Shown: positions 11,452 to 23,172, counted from the first letter of the stretch. The stretch is DNA of 64,000 nt from Rugalucina vietnamica (GCA_964017185.1 OZ024882.1:39653988-39717987), one strand, 5' to 3'. A program made the numbers and translations. The notes: generated from the letters alone by a model not told the origin.

Positions 11452-14400
11452 ATTCAAGTCAAATTATTCAGTGGATTTCTCTACATCCCATCAGTGTTTT
11501 GAGGGCAGTCATCAACCAAATAGTATCCAGAAGTGTATTTTATGATTAATTAAGTTCTGATTGGTGTATTCTAGTAATAAATGAGTTTCCAAATTTTAAG
11601 AATTGTCTAATTAAACTGTCATTAGAGACCGGGTGACAAGATGTCAGTGTCAGGGAAATTTGAAATTCTGTCAGGGAAATGTCAGGGAATTGTGTTTTTG
11701 TCCGAGCGTGGCAATCCTGTTTCAGTAGGCTGGCTAAGTGTATGTGGTAAAGCATCTGTCCCTGACACCAGAGGTCCAAATCCCACTTCCTTGAGCAAGA
11801 CACAAGTTCTCCCCTCCCCATAGTACAGGTTCTTTTACCAGTTGCTGAGGAATAACACTGGATTGCTGCTTCTTACCCAGGGAGGAGGACAATCACAATC
11901 TCAGCTATGAATGGTGGATGGAAAGAAAATGAATCATAATGTGATAAGTTCTGTCGGGGCTAAGTTGCTTAAACTGTGATCAGCATAATTCACAGTCATT
12001 TGACATTCCATGTGTCTCTGAACAGTCTGATCACCCTAAAACTGTGAATATGAAATCTGGCTATATAAACACATAGCAGTTTTTTTGGCTTTCGTGGCCT
12101 TTTTTTTTGTCTTTAAACTGTTTTAGAGGCACACATATTGTTATGCATGTGCACTACAGGATTTCTGGAAGGAGGGTGCAAATCCATCAAAAGGGGTTTC
12201 TTATGAACATTTTACCTGTAAAGTTCTTTCATAAATTTTCCCCATGGAATTGAAATGATTTGGTCCCAGAGGGGGGTTCAAGCAAACCGCTCGAACCTCC
12301 TCTAAATCTGCCACTACTTGAGTTATATTTGAATTCGGCTGAGTAGATGTTTGCAGGAACTGATCCTTGTTTTTCAGGAGACATTAAGGAACTATATGAT
12401 GTGAAGCTTGATCTGGATCACTGGGCTGCTTTCTCTGAAGATTGTTCTGGATCATCCAAGAGGCTTACATTGATGAAGGTAAACTGGAATATTGTTCTTG
12501 AAACATTCTTTCATATATTTAGTGTCGTTTTGGCTGTTTGTTTGAATTGGTGCTTAATGTCCCAGTCAACAGCTAAGGTCATGTTGGGACATTGCCTCCC
12601 TTTTATGGGACTTTTACCAAAATTAAGGATGTCATGACGTCCAACAAGTGCTTAAAATATAATCATCTGAGTAAGCCACAAAGGCTTATATGTGTGGATG
12701 GTTTGACATGAACCTCTTTTCCTGGGCAGGCTCAAACCAGAGCGGTTTTAACACAGCCAGTAGCCTATAAGCTTTGCCTGGAGACACAAGCAGCCCATCT
12801 ATTTCTTTAAGCCCCAGTGGGGTTGTTTGTGCTTACTTACATAAAGTATCTTGAAAACAATTCACAAAGGGTCATGCACCTAAGGCTAAGAGAAAGAATT
12901 AGAAATCCTATTGATGTGACCATTGTGTGGAATGTTGAGAGAGTTAATTATGACAGACTGCAAATTGACCTCATGCAGATAATGTATGCTAAAAATAAAG
13001 GAATAAGTAAGTCGCTTCCTTTCAAAGAAATAAAAACATCCATACCAAAATTGAGGACTTACGGTGCAATTACAGATCTGACACTGACTAGATCAGTTTG
13101 AAAATAAATCGTCAGTCTGGGCAGTGTAATGCTCATGATTTTACTGCTAATCTCTTCTGTCACAATTGTATGTTTGTTTCAGAATATCTACTCAGAATAC
13201 ATAGACTTTCAGAATAAGCATGTACAGGAGCTTGACATCAGCCCGACATCTTGTTCTTTCAATGCTGGTGTGTATGTCACTGATCTGGAGTACTGGAGAA
13301 AATACAATATTACACAGAAACTGCAATATTGGATGGAACTCAATACTAAGTAAGATTATTCTTTTACTAAAGAATATCTGAAATGACTTTTTGTTGTTTC
13401 ATATAGGGATCAACCATGGTTTTCAGTGTTCAAACATTCGATGGATCATGAGGAAGGTGTTTGAACACAAGGCCGCAGGCTGCGTGTTCAAACACCTTCC
13501 GAGTGATCCAGCGAATGTTTGAACACTGAAACAAAACATGGTTGATCGCTATTCTTGCATTTTCACTCTAATCCACTGAAAAGCTCATGAAAATAACATT
13601 AAAAACCTAAAAAATCACCGAAAACCGCGGAGCTTCTTCAACGTCGGCCATTTTGTTTCTACAAAACGCATGACGTCACGTCGCATTGACCAATGACGTC
13701 GGCCAAAACCCATGTTCAAATGGCACGTGAATTTCATGATTTGAACATGGGTTTTGCAGTTTGAACACAGCTTTCGACCAATCGAAAACGGCTTCAAACA
13801 GCTATGCGCATAGATATCTATGCAAGAATATAATTTTTCGAGTCACAATTTGTCGACCAGTTGCAGTGTTGAAAATTTAAACACTGTTGATTGAAGTGTT
13901 TTAATCAGTTAGACTAAGCACATATAAAATGTTTACGTATATTCAAATTTTGTTTCCATAGTAGTCATTAGAAAAGGATGCAAACATTCACCTTTATATT
14001 AGGTACATCATCACTTCATGCACATACTAATTGTGCATTGTGTTGAGATTTGACTTGGAGTATCAGGAAGTATAATTTTAATCATCTAGTGAAAAAAAGT
14101 ATTGTGGGTTTGGAATGAGATGAAAAATAAAAAGCTATATCCTTTGGTAGAGTGGCCTGGTGTAATGTATTGCCACTATGTCAGTTGAGCCTCGTCATAA
14201 GAAAACCAGATTTTTGCCTATGCGAAAAGAAAGGTGCAGATCAGCTTGGCAGTAACTGCGAAGCTGATCAGTGCCTTTGTTTGCGCTACTCAGATAGTAC
14301 AATTCCTCTTCTACTTATAGCCAAAATTTCAAGCCTCTAGCCTGCTTCTGTGACTGTACAGATCTGTTTGTGTCAGTCCTGGTCAGAAACCCAGAAGACC

Positions 14401-15273
14401 GGTTTTCTTGCGTCACAGCTTAATTTATGCTGCTATCAGAGCCTGATTACTTTCTAGAGAAGAAGTGTATGGCAATGAGAAGGGAGGCGGTGGATCCCAA
14501 CCCCCAATGATGCTGGTCTTCCATGGCAAATATACTAAACTAGACCCTGCATGGCATATCAGATACTTGGGTAAGATAGATTTTTGGCATAAAACTGTTT
14601 AATTTTGACTACGAATAGTGGTTGACTGGTAGTAGAGTTTGGACTCCTAATTGAGCGACCCTTGATTTGAACCGGACTTAATGTGTACATCAGCAGGACA
14701 CATTCATTCTCTGTAATACTGATCAATACATGCACCCAGGAATGGTGGTATCAACATGATTTAAAAAATGTTAATTGGGATGTGAAAATCAAATTATAAT
14801 TATGATCAACTCTTTGTAAAACTGGTGTTGAATATCCGTAGACTCTGTCCTGACCTTTTATTCACAGTCTCTTATAGTACTTGGGATAACAATTGACAAA
14901 GTATATGACAAAATATTGAAACTACCGGTGGCACATTTTTGCAAATTAGTGAGTGTAACTAAAAAAACTTGACAGAAATACATTGATAGAGAATTAATCC
15001 ATACTGAACCATAATAAAGTAGTTTGAACAAGAAATGCACATGTATCTGGCAGTTTTTGATGCAAGATCCTTCAGCTTTAACATGTCAGCTATATTTCAG
15101 GTCTAACATCAGGTACAAGTTATACCAAAAACTTTATCAAAAGTGCTAAACTGTTACACTGGAACGGTCATTTCAAGCCATGGGGCCGGGTGGCTCAGCA
15201 CTCTGATGTGTGGGACAGATACTACCTACAGGACCCCACCGGGGAACTACACCCAGTCAGGAAGTCAGGGTGA
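6824..15273 (+). CDS. GLT8D1: GLT8D1/2-type glycosyltransferase 8 domain protein, 8 coding exons
   Basis: Coding exons: 6824-6932, 7840-8035, 8252-8369, 11155-11239, 12378-12478, 13183-13349, 14458-14570, 15101-15273. All junctions are GT-AG, all phases agree, and the product is 353 aa; from memory the vertebrate GLT8D proteins are about 350-370 aa. Residues 4-20 form a hydrophobic signal anchor, as in type II Golgi transferases. The GT8 fold follows, with the DxD metal/UDP motif IDDD at 162-165, SFNAGV near 228-233, and the metal-binding HxxGxxKPW at 316-324. N-glycosylation sequons lie at N50, N55 and N245. Membership of GT family 8 is firm. The choice between GLT8D1 and GLT8D2 is open, and the vertebrate proteins have no settled substrate. 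The start is the first ATG, two bases after a good acceptor (AG at 6820-6821), so an upstream non-coding exon is likely. The stop TGA overlaps a donor-like GTGAGC at 15270. Introns are filled with transposons (B, A, C, SINE and hairpin elements). Confidence 0.94.
6941..7176 (+). mobile_element. B-family MITE, copy in GLT8D1 intron 1
   Basis: About 236 bp with terminal inverted repeats TGAGCCGCCTCGTGG / TGAGCCGTCTCATGG. An internal near-palindrome of about 65 bp runs from AGCGAAAACAAAGGC through TGATCAGC to GCGCCTTTGTTTTCGC. It is non-coding and starts 8 bp after the exon 1 donor. Confidence 0.85.
7450..7685 (+). mobile_element. B-family MITE, second copy in GLT8D1 intron 1
   Basis: Same layout as the copy at 6941. 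The central hairpin is almost perfect (CTGATCAGCTTCGCAG on one arm, CTGCGAAGCTAATC on the other). Confidence 0.85.
8437..10556 (+). repeat. Family A element in GLT8D1 intron 3, with a nested family C element
   Basis: Left cap at 8437 (CTCACCTGAGCTGAAGGCTC) and right cap near 10520-10556. Core units carry CACATGACCAAGATGGCCGC and GATGACCTTGACC. A family C copy sits at 9171-9807, after which the interrupted unit resumes (TTTTGAAACTTGGCATGAAG). Confidence 0.85.
9171..9807 (+). repeat. Family C element nested in family A
   Basis: The left cap TAGCTCGCCTGCACGAAATG pairs internally (TGCACGAAATGCA), with an ACGTTTACG tract next. Three core units each end near GACCTTGAGGTCAAGGTCA or close variants. 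The right cap is CTGTCCTGCGACAGCTCTTA. Insertion leaves at most 1-2 bp of duplication in the host unit. Confidence 0.8.
10651..10871 (+). mobile_element. B-family MITE, GLT8D1 intron 3
   Basis: The left terminal region is diverged or partly deleted. The body from GGTCCGACACAAACTGACC to GTTGGTTTTCCCACGCAGTGG matches the family. Confidence 0.8.
11268..11719. mobile_element. TIR element with internal poly(A) in GLT8D1 intron 4
   Basis: The ends are CAGGGTTGCCACGC and GCGTGGCAATCCTG, which is inverted with one mismatch. Both subterminal regions carry repeats of TCAGGGAA. A run of about 47 A lies at 11404-11450. Confidence 0.7.
11724..11830 (+). repeat. Possible tRNA-derived SINE head
   Basis: An A-box-like GGCTAAGTGTATGTGGTAAAGC and a B-box-like AGGTCCAAATCCC lie about 45 bp apart, with typical ID-like text between. 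Diverged. Confidence 0.4.
12500..12830. other. Intron 5 sequence with a repeat-like block
   Basis: The block at about 12540-12660 (ATTGGTGCTTAATGTCCCAG and following) looks like a degraded SINE-type repeat. The open frame at 12817-13101 beside it has no recognisable motif and lies inside the intron. Confidence 0.25.
13408..13835. mobile_element. Hairpin element in GLT8D1 intron 6
   Basis: A near-perfect palindrome of 140 bp at 13408-13547: arms begin GATCAACCATG and pair with CATGGTTGATC, and the inner stem AAGGTGTTTGAACAC surrounds a GC-rich loop. A flank follows with TGACGTCA at 13671 and a second GACGTCGG, bounded by TATTCTTGCAT and ATGCAAGAATA. No ORF. Confidence 0.7.
14186..14421 (-). 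mobile_element. B-family MITE, reverse orientation, GLT8D1 intron 6
   Basis: Reverse orientation, with the hairpin in the left half (GCAGATCAGCTTGGCAG ... CTGCGAAGCTGATC). It is one of the more diverged copies. Confidence 0.8.
14622..14760 (+). repeat. Possible tRNA-derived SINE
   Basis: An A-box-like TGACTGGTAGTAGAGTTTGG and a B-box-like TTGATTTGAACC, then a body typical of tRNA-SINEs. It lies in GLT8D1 intron 7. Confidence 0.45.
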
Positions 15274-16240
15274 GCAGTGGCTGTTAGATCACATTGCTGG
15301 AGACTCAGGATAATGGAACTGATCATGTTATGGACATGGAAGCTATCATCAGCCTATGTAGCCAAAAACATATGCATGTCATTCTGTAAATAGGCAGGCT
15401 AATGTGCAATGTTATTGTCACATTGTTATATCTTTACTTCTGTATGCATTGCCTTTTGAGAAATTATGTCATAGATTTTCTGTGCAGAGCAAATCTAACT
15501 GAACATTTGCAAGTTCAGAAGCTGGCTTCTGATTTAAGAAAGGTGATTGAAATATGCCTGTTACGTAGTGAAAACAGTTTGCACTCTTGCATGTAAGTAG
15601 ATATGAAATGGCAGAGACGTACTACTGTTTTTAATCATATTGCATTAGTTACATGTTTGCATACATGTAAGTGAATTCTGTGATATCCTGTATGACACTG
15701 ACAACATAATGTGTTCTCACCATTTTGCTGTATGTTTGATGCTAAATATGATGAATAGTTTAAGGTGGCCTGCATGGAGGTATATTGCAGCCATACTAAT
15801 TAGGATTTCTGACTAAGTCCACCATGACCTAGCTTTACACAGAGGATTGTCTGTCTCAGAACTTCTTAGGGAAGGTTATCATGTTCAATTTATTTGACGA
15901 AATGTTTTATAAGCGCTTATCTTCCGTATGATATTGGTGCATTTGGTCTGATCCTTGGATATCATATCAAAAGCAGGTTTTGCAAGAGGAAGAGGAAAGC
16001 CAGCGGTTAAATTTCCACAATTTCTATTTTAGAACTCCACTCTTACCAAATGTACATTCAAAGTGACAATTTGAAAGATTTTTTCAAAGATGTATCTGTT
16101 GAACACATTTTGTGATTTTTAAAACGAACTAACCTTTTTAACAAAATATAAATTTTTAACAAAACTCTATTTATACCTTTTTCCATTTATATCATTTCAA
16201 CTTAATCACATTATCTTTCTGCTAGCGGAATAATTATTTG
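15274..16240. other. GLT8D1 3' flank
   Basis: Probably 3' UTR and intergenic DNA. No gene or well-bounded repeat seen. The first good AATAAA on + after the stop, outside a MITE, is near 17289. Confidence 0.4.
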
Positions 16241-16242
16241 AA

Positions 16243-16842
16243 CCTCAACGTGACAAAATGTACCTTCGGACATTCTGAAAAATACCAGTAGAAAGCAGCA
16301 AAAAAGCGGGAAAATGATGTAATATATGTTTTAGAAATAACACTGTATTTGTAATCTTTGAACACTGGGCTACCAAATGAATGAGTTATAAAACATATTT
16401 ATTTTCAATATTTGGAGTTATCTGCCCTTGTTTTAGCCCATAATACACATAATTTTCCTATATCTATCGTTATACGGTAACCATAGCAACCGCATCATCA
16501 TAAAGTAGACAAAATAATTTCGTCAGATTGCATGTAAGGATGGTATGCTTCTATCTTAACAATAGGTTCTGACCAGTGCTTAAACAGTTTTAAGCAAATG
16601 CATCGAGTGTCGTAAGCTCTACTAACAAGCAGAAATGCATTGCGCAACTTTGACGTCATTTTTCAGGACAATGACGTCTGTAGGGCGCATAAAGTAAATT
16701 GATCATAACTAACTAAATAACTGAAATAATCTGGTCAAATAAAGACTAACAGACTCTACAAACATCATACATTCAAAGTAACTTTGTTTTTCAAATACTC
16801 AAAAAAATTGTCCGAAGGTACATTTTCTCACGTTGTGGCCCA
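16243..16842. mobile_element. TIR/foldback element with TGACGTCA and X-box-like sites
   Basis: The left arm AACGTGACAAAATGTACC (about 16249) pairs with the complement of GGTACATTTTCTCACGTT (about 16820), and the similarity extends outward with gaps. Inside lie GTAACCATAGCAAC (16477), TGACGTCA (16651) and TGACGTCT (16671). No ORF. Confidence 0.6.
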
Positions 16843-16986
16843 TTTATTATAACTTTGATAAATTCGTACCATATTTTTTGCTTTTTCTCTGAACTAAATT
16901 ATGCATTTTACATTTGTTAGACGCTAATGACCCATTAGGGTTGATGTGTCATTAAACATCAATCATTCAATCAACCAAATGTACAT

Positions 16987-17221
16987 AAGCTACATCATGA
17001 GAAAACCAACAATCTGCATATGTGAATAAACAAAGACTCTGATCAGATTCACGGTAACAGCGAAGCTGATCAGCACCTTTGTTTTTGCTACATGGATAAT
17101 AAAATTCCTCTACTTTCTAAATCCAATTTCAAGCTTCTTGCTATCTTCTCTTCTTGTACAGCTCGGTTTGTGTCCGACCTGTTCAAAAGTCACCTTGTTG
17201 GTTTTCTCATGGGGTGGCTCC
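16987..17221 (-). mobile_element. B-family MITE, reverse orientation
   Basis: It matches the family from ATGAGAAAACCAACAATCTG to TTGGTTTTCTCATGGGGTGG. It lies downstream of the GLT8D1 stop and may fall in the 3' UTR. Confidence 0.8.
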
Positions 17222-17442
17222 AATGTATTTTAGGTTCACATGTTTATAGTATTTAGTCACTCCAGTCTCCTTGTTTCAGATATTATTGAATAAATCTATA
17301 TGAGAACTCGCCTTAAATGTATGCTATATGTAGAATAAATTGTTTGGTTATATTTTTAACTAAAGTATGAATACATATATTATGTGTGCCATATGTAGAA
17401 TAAGAAAGATTTTGTGTCCTGATGACTGCCTGTTAAGTATAT

Positions 17443-17676
17443 GTGAGCCGCTGCATGGGAAAACCAACAATATGCATAGGGGAAACCAAAGACGCAGATC
17501 AGCTTCGCAGTTACTGCGAAGCTGATCAGCGCCTTTGTTTTCGCTAAACGGATAGCACACTTCCTCTTCTTCTTAAATCCGAAATTTCAAGCTTCTAGCC
17601 ATCTTCTGTGCTTGTACAGGCCGGTTTGTGTCGGACCTGTTCGAAAACCACGTTGGTTTTTCCACGAGGTGGCTCA
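17443..17676 (-). mobile_element. B-family MITE, reverse orientation, well preserved
   Basis: Clear inverted ends TGAGCCGCTGCATGGG / CCACGAGGTGGCTCA and an intact central hairpin (CTTCGCAGTTACTGCGAAG core). It is among the least diverged copies. Confidence 0.85.
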
Positions 17677-17865
17677 TGTATACATTATGTTGATCAGCAT
17701 TGCTATTAAGTATAGAAGTATAGAGCTTGTCAAAGTTACTAGACTGACCCAACTTTCCCCTCTGAGTGTAATTTTCACAATGAAAATCATGTAAAATGTG
17801 ATAGATTTCATGTTGCTGTGGCAAATTTTTGTTTAAAAAATACATCAGCTCTAGCTGTGAATTGT

Positions 17866-18225
17866 TGAGTAATAATTCACTGTTTGGAGACCAGTTGTAA
17901 AGAAATCAAATCAGGAGAGAATAGCGGGAGTGATGACGGACAAACAGTGAATTCATGCACTTGAGCTGATCTATTTCGATTCGAACAAACAATAAACAGA
18001 ATAAAAATTGCTGCAACTGTCAATATTGTTCACCTTTCCAACATTGCATTTTAGACATCCCACCAAATATTTGACTGTAATGTGGGTATTTACACACATT
18101 CGTTACGTTTGTTGTGCGCTAAAACAATGTTACACTGTCTAACACCGCATGATGGGATAGTTGACGTCAAAAATGATATCCAAATGGCTCAGAGTAAAGT
18201 CACACTTATTCGCCCAGTGAATTGT
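17866..18225. mobile_element. Candidate hairpin element
   Basis: AATTCACTGTTTG (about 17874) pairs perfectly with CAAACAGTGAATT (about 17942) across a loop of about 55 bp. TGACGTCA lies downstream at 18162, and CAGTGAATTGTTGCAC near 18218 may mark the far end. Boundaries are uncertain. Confidence 0.45.
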
Positions 18226-18674
18226 TGCACAATATATTACATTATTACATTGGCTATATAGGCGAGGTGTGTATTATGAATACTCAAAAACAGTGTTATA
18301 GAGGAAAATGAGCAGATCTGATAATACTGGATATGCATAAAGCTCATTGTATTTCTGTCGTATGTATTCTGTGTTTGTTTATTTTCCTAATGTATGAAAC
18401 ATTTTTTCATTAATTCTCAGAGTGAAAAGCGTATCAAACTGCTGCATGGATTGTTGTTTAGGACACCTGTAGTAGATGTAAATGATCATAAAGTTCACTT
18501 TTCTAACTGGCTGCCCTTTTTGGTAAAAATGTGGTTTGTTAGGCTGCCAGGCTTACAGAAAATATTCAATATTTAAATATATGCCAAGGTAGTGTATTTA
18601 CTTGCTAACATTGACTTAAATGTGTTGTGTCTTTGCTGTATTATATGTAGTAAAATATTTTCAGAAGTATATAG
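18226..18674. other. Intergenic, no supported gene
   Basis: A good acceptor (TTAATTCTCAG, ending 18420) is followed by a short open frame. It could be an alternative last exon of the GLT8D1-like gene, but nothing in the peptide supports this. Confidence 0.25.
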
Positions 18675-19154
18675 TCTGTGAGTCCTGGTTTTTGATTCAT
18701 CAGGATGTTTATCATGATTTATTTGTTTGTTCTTGATGATTCATTGACTAGTTAGAGATTCACCACGAGGACCGAAGAACTAACTAAATGTTATGAACCA
18801 CTGCAGAAGCTGAGGGTGAGGTTATGGCCATGTAAAATCGATTTAAACCCGCCAGTAACTTTGTGTTACTGATCGTTTCAAGTCGATACTTCTGTGGTGG
18901 TTCTTTTTGTTTTATGTCTTGGTGTTTAAAATATTTTTGTGCTGTTGGCGCTTTATGTATGTTTTCATATTTTTAGTTAAGTTAAGGTAACTGAGTGGCC
19001 ACCTATTGGGAAAATAGCTGCTCATTCTGCTTACGAAATGTTTTCATGGTATAAGTACCTGATTGTTAGTTTGTTTTTTTCCCACCTCGGTTTTTGGAGT
19101 GGGAATCTTTTTCTGATCGCGCCTTTTCCTGATCTTTGCCTACTTGTACCTTTT
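18675..19154 (+). repeat. Family G retroelement 3' end, 5'-truncated copy
   Basis: It matches the 3' UTR of the element at 40162-41251, from CTGTGAGTCCTGG to the shared 3' end GCCTACTTGTACCTTTT. Confidence 0.85.
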
Positions 19155-19984
19155 GATGCAGGTCCAGAACACTGCACTGTATGCTTTAAGATCATGTCAG
19201 TTTTTAGTGATTTTAGACCTTTTCCACATAGTTCATATATTTACATATACCTGTAATGTTTAATGTCATAAATCAAACTCTCATAATGAATATAGTAATG
19301 AGTAAAGATATAAATAGATAATATATATTGTTTTTCTTTGACAGTGCTGGTATACTTCTCATGACTATTTTATGTAAATATTAGCAAAGGTTAAGAAAGA
19401 CATATTTCAAGTGCATGAACATGTCTTCATGACCTATCAGAATGTCATTATTAAAAAATGTCTATTTGAAGCAGTCTGATCAACAATACATTTCTGTGGG
19501 CAAAGATCAGCTGGCACGGTCAAAGAAACTAGACTATTAATGTTTATGTAAAGCATGATGACATGATCAGATGAAATATACATGTAAACAAAGTTGTGCA
19601 ATAAAATATTTTTACAAGCTTACACGGAATAATTACTGTGAATACTCCAATATTTGCCAAACCATGTAGAAAGTTAATGGTGGTAATGCCCACAACTGAG
19701 TCTGAGACATGCTCAATTGCACATTCACGTTTTTGTTTGATTCTTCTTTTAAGCAGACAAATGAATATGAAAAAATGTTGACTATGTCATTTAAATGTAA
19801 AATAGATAAAACTTCGGTGCTGCAACTGCTTAAGCTCCATAATGGACTAGGGCGTTTAACGCCTGATTTTAGCCTCAGATTTTGAAAAAAAAAATAAATT
19901 TTGGAATCTAGGTGAGAAAACTATTCCTTAAAACAGTCATATGTCTCCTCTATTAAAAATAAGAAGAAGTACTTCATTAATCGT
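19155..19984. other. Intergenic, AT-rich, no feature seen
   Basis: No exon, repeat unit or RNA gene recognised. Confidence 0.4.
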
Positions 19985-20285
19985 ACAAGCGTTGCCATGG
20001 CAACACCCAGAAGAACCATGGGTAGAGCATATTTTGCACTTTTTGGTCTATTCTTGACCATTTCTGAACACATTTTTTATTTTTTAAGTGCCAGCCCATA
20101 CGACGAACAAAATGATACTTAGCATACAATATCTCTGGACGATACTTCATAATTATTTCATAACAAGAAATTGTTCGTCGTGTGGGCCGGTAGTTGAAAA
20201 TGATGTTGAATGATGAAAACTAGACCCAAAATTGCAAAAAGTGGTATTTCTATGCTTTTCGGAGCATTGCTATGGCAACATGTGT
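19985..20285. mobile_element. Foldback element with X-box-like arm ends
   Basis: GTTGCCATGGCAAC at 19991 and ATTGCTATGGCAAC at 20266 lie at the ends. CCCATACGACGAACAA (20095) pairs with TTGTTCGTCGTGTGGG (20171). Intermediate arm sequence is also inverted but diverged. Confidence 0.6.
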
Positions 20286-21450
20286 AATTTGAATGTGATA
20301 GTTTGCTAGAATTTATAAGCAGGGACATATATACTCGGACTCCGTATTCTCGATGGCTTCATATTCTCGGTGTAAACGGGTTTTCACGAGATAAACAAAA
20401 AACTGCGCCACTGGTGATTGTTGACGTATGCAAATCAGTCACTGAAGACCTTCGCCAGTTTTCACGGTCAGTTTCCCCAAGATATTTTGATTATCGGTAA
20501 AAGAAAAACAACAGAAACGGTACCTGAAGTAAATAAATACATATGCTGCATAAAAACCTACCCCCAACCCGAAAATACCCTTATTTCTCCCAGACAAAAG
20601 ATAAATATGAGCAGTTTTCACCTGCCTAAATCTCCGGCTCATTAATATACATGAGTGGAACAGTTCCGGTCACGTGATCTTTCCCGCCAGTCTAAGAAAA
20701 CTACGGAGGAAAATGAGTGTCATAAAATATAAATAATTTTTTTCTATGTGTCATATTTAACTTGTTTTGTTTGCATTAAAGGTTGCAGCTTTAGTAATTT
20801 AGTCACGATTGTTATGTTAAGCACTTATATTTCAAGGAAAAAGTATTGAAAATTATTTTTTATAACAATAATTCATGATTTTATGTTCTCGGCCCAATTT
20901 TGGTGGGGGTAGGGGCGTGGGATTTGCTTTTCTCAAAATTGAGCAGTCATTTTATTGTGATATGCCTAAAATTGATAAAATTATCTTTTACTGCTGAAAT
21001 ATTTTGAGTTACCGCCGTGTTTAGATGAACTGGATGTTTGGGGTGTTTCTACGGACCGATTTAGTCACCGGTGTGCCGCCGTAGATAACTTTTTACTTCG
21101 GGTAGTAGTTACACCGAGTATATGACGTCATGATTCAAGATGGCGACTTCCAACGTGTTGTTGACAAAAACGAAACGTAATGGAAACCGAACAAAATATT
21201 GAGGATTCTTGCTGCGTTTGGAAAGAATGATAACAAAGGTTCGATAATTTAACCATGGTTTAATTGTCTGCTATGTTTCTTGTTTTTTCCTGATCGTTGA
21301 AGAGTTCACCGGAAATACGAAGGGCCAGCATACCTGCTATTTGCAATACTTCTCTCCTTAAAGTTCCAAAATTTATTTTTTTACCAACACATGAGGCCGA
21401 AATCAGGCCTTAAATTCCCTAGGCCTTTGTAAGCATTGGTTAACATATAA
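20286..21450. other. Intergenic, no supported gene
   Basis: GC is slightly higher at 20300-20720, with open frames on both strands and no recognisable domain. At 21123 TGACGTCA precedes an ATG (AAGATGGCGACTTCC) with only a 20-codon frame, possibly a first exon but unsupported. Confidence 0.3.
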
Positions 21451-21451
21451 A

Positions 21452-22870
21452 ATGTTTAGCTCACTTGAGCCATTAGGCACATAAAGGAAGCTTATACACT
21501 CAAGATCAGGCATCCATATACTAAGCACATTACTGTGGTCAATCAAAGCCGTATTTCATTTTGAGCCTTCACGAGTAGCATTGGTAGAATGGAACACTTT
21601 TTAGCTCCCTCACATGAGCCGAAGGTTCAAAAGGTGAGCTTATGTGATAGGTATCTGTTTTCTGTGTGGTTGTCTTTCACAATGTTCAAACATTTATATC
21701 TCGGACAAATTCAGTCTGGTCACCATGAAACTTTATTAGAAGATAATTGTGGTGGGAGATTTCCTGCATTAGGTTATAAGACTGGCAGGATCAAACTCTG
21801 GTTTCCATGGCAACAGTTTGCTCCCATAGGGTTATAATGGGGAAAACTTTGTTTACACACTAGCACCTTCATTTTTGATCAGATCTTCGGTTTTTGCAGG
21901 TAACGATTATAACCATTATATTTCTGATGATTTCGACTTTTGGCCAGATTGAATCACAGACTGTGGATTAAATGCGGGTGTTGATCTTGAAAAATCTCCA
22001 TAGATCTACAATGGGAGAATTGTGTTAATGCTCCAGCTACTTTATTCTTGCTTTAATTATGCAAAAAAAAAATTCTTTTGAATAGACATTTTGCATGTGC
22101 AAGGGAAATAATACAAACACCGTAAAATTGAAAATCAAGCAAATATGTGGAATAATTTTAAGAGTTTGATGTTCAGCTATGCATACAATACAATTTTGTT
22201 TCGGTTTGGTGCATTTTAAATGAAAAATTACCAATTTAGAATTTTTTTCCGGGAAAATAGTTACTTCCCTTGCTGACATTTTACATTGGAAAAAGCCATG
22301 AGGTCAGCCATATTCAAAAATATTTTCCGGCAGAAATTTTTTTATTTGTTAACCAATTTTCAAAATTTTTGTGGCACTTTTTAAGAGTTTTGGAATGCAA
22401 AGTGGTGACATGGAAATATTTTTCTTGAAGTCTTTCAGAAATGTGAGTTTTGAAAAATGCAGTTTCTGGAAGATGATGAATAGACAGTAGTGCCTTCATT
22501 TCTGACCAAATCTTCATTCTTGCAGGTAACAATGACAACTATTATATCTGGGATGACTTCGACTTTGGGCTGGATTGGGTCAAACTGCAGAAATAGCTGC
22601 CCTTGTTGTGCTTGAAAAAAATCTCCATAGACTTGTACATGTAATGGGAAAGCATTTTATTAAATGAAGCTGCTTTATTTCTTATTGGATTTTCTTCGTT
22701 TCTCAGGTACATGTAACTAGGTCAACCATAAAATCTGAATAAATTTAAAATTTGGCCATATACCACCACTCTGCCATGAGTGTTTGAAAAATTGATATTG
22801 CGTACAAACACTCTAGCTCCTTCATTTTTGATTGGATCATCTTCCTGTTTTTCAAGTTTTCTGCCAAATT
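21452..22870 (+). repeat. Family A-like hairpin-capped tandem element (variant)
   Basis: Two successive heads (AGCTCACTTGAGCCATTAGG at 21453; AGCTCCCTCACATGAGCCG at 21602), then core repeats marked by GCACCTTCATTTTTGATCAG-like words near 21864, 22490 and 22808, with CTCCATAGA 3' of the first two. The right end is not defined. Confidence 0.6.
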
Positions 22871-22936
22871 ACAACAAAATGAACTTATTTCAACTGGCAT
22901 TTTAGTTTAAAAATTTGATGATTATTTCCTCACATA

Positions 22937-23172
22937 TGAGGCGCGAAACAAGAAAACCAGTCTTTGGGGTTTCTGACCAAGTCAGACACAAACCGGCCTG
23001 TGCAGCTACAGATGATGGCTAGAAGCTTGAAATTTTGGATTTTGGAAGAAGAGGAGTGGTACTATCCGAGTAGCGAAAACAAAGGCGCTGATCAGCTTCG
23101 CAATTACTGCAAAGCTAATTTGCGCCTTTGTTATCGCAAAGGCAAAAACCTGTTTTCTGGTGGCGCGGCTCA
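22937..23172 (+). mobile_element. B-family MITE
   Basis: Ends TGAGGCGCGAAACAAG and CTGGTGGCGCGGCTCA, with the central hairpin present. The left and right halves are diverged from the other copies. Confidence 0.8.

Noticed and set aside
12817-13101. 94-codon open frame in intron 5 of the GLT8D1-like gene
   Set aside because: The exon chain passes from 12478 to 13183 with correct phases, and the frame has no recognisable motif.
21123-21200. TGACGTCA followed by ATGGCGACTTCC as a promoter and gene start
   Set aside because: The frame ends after 20 codons and no downstream exon could be chained to it.
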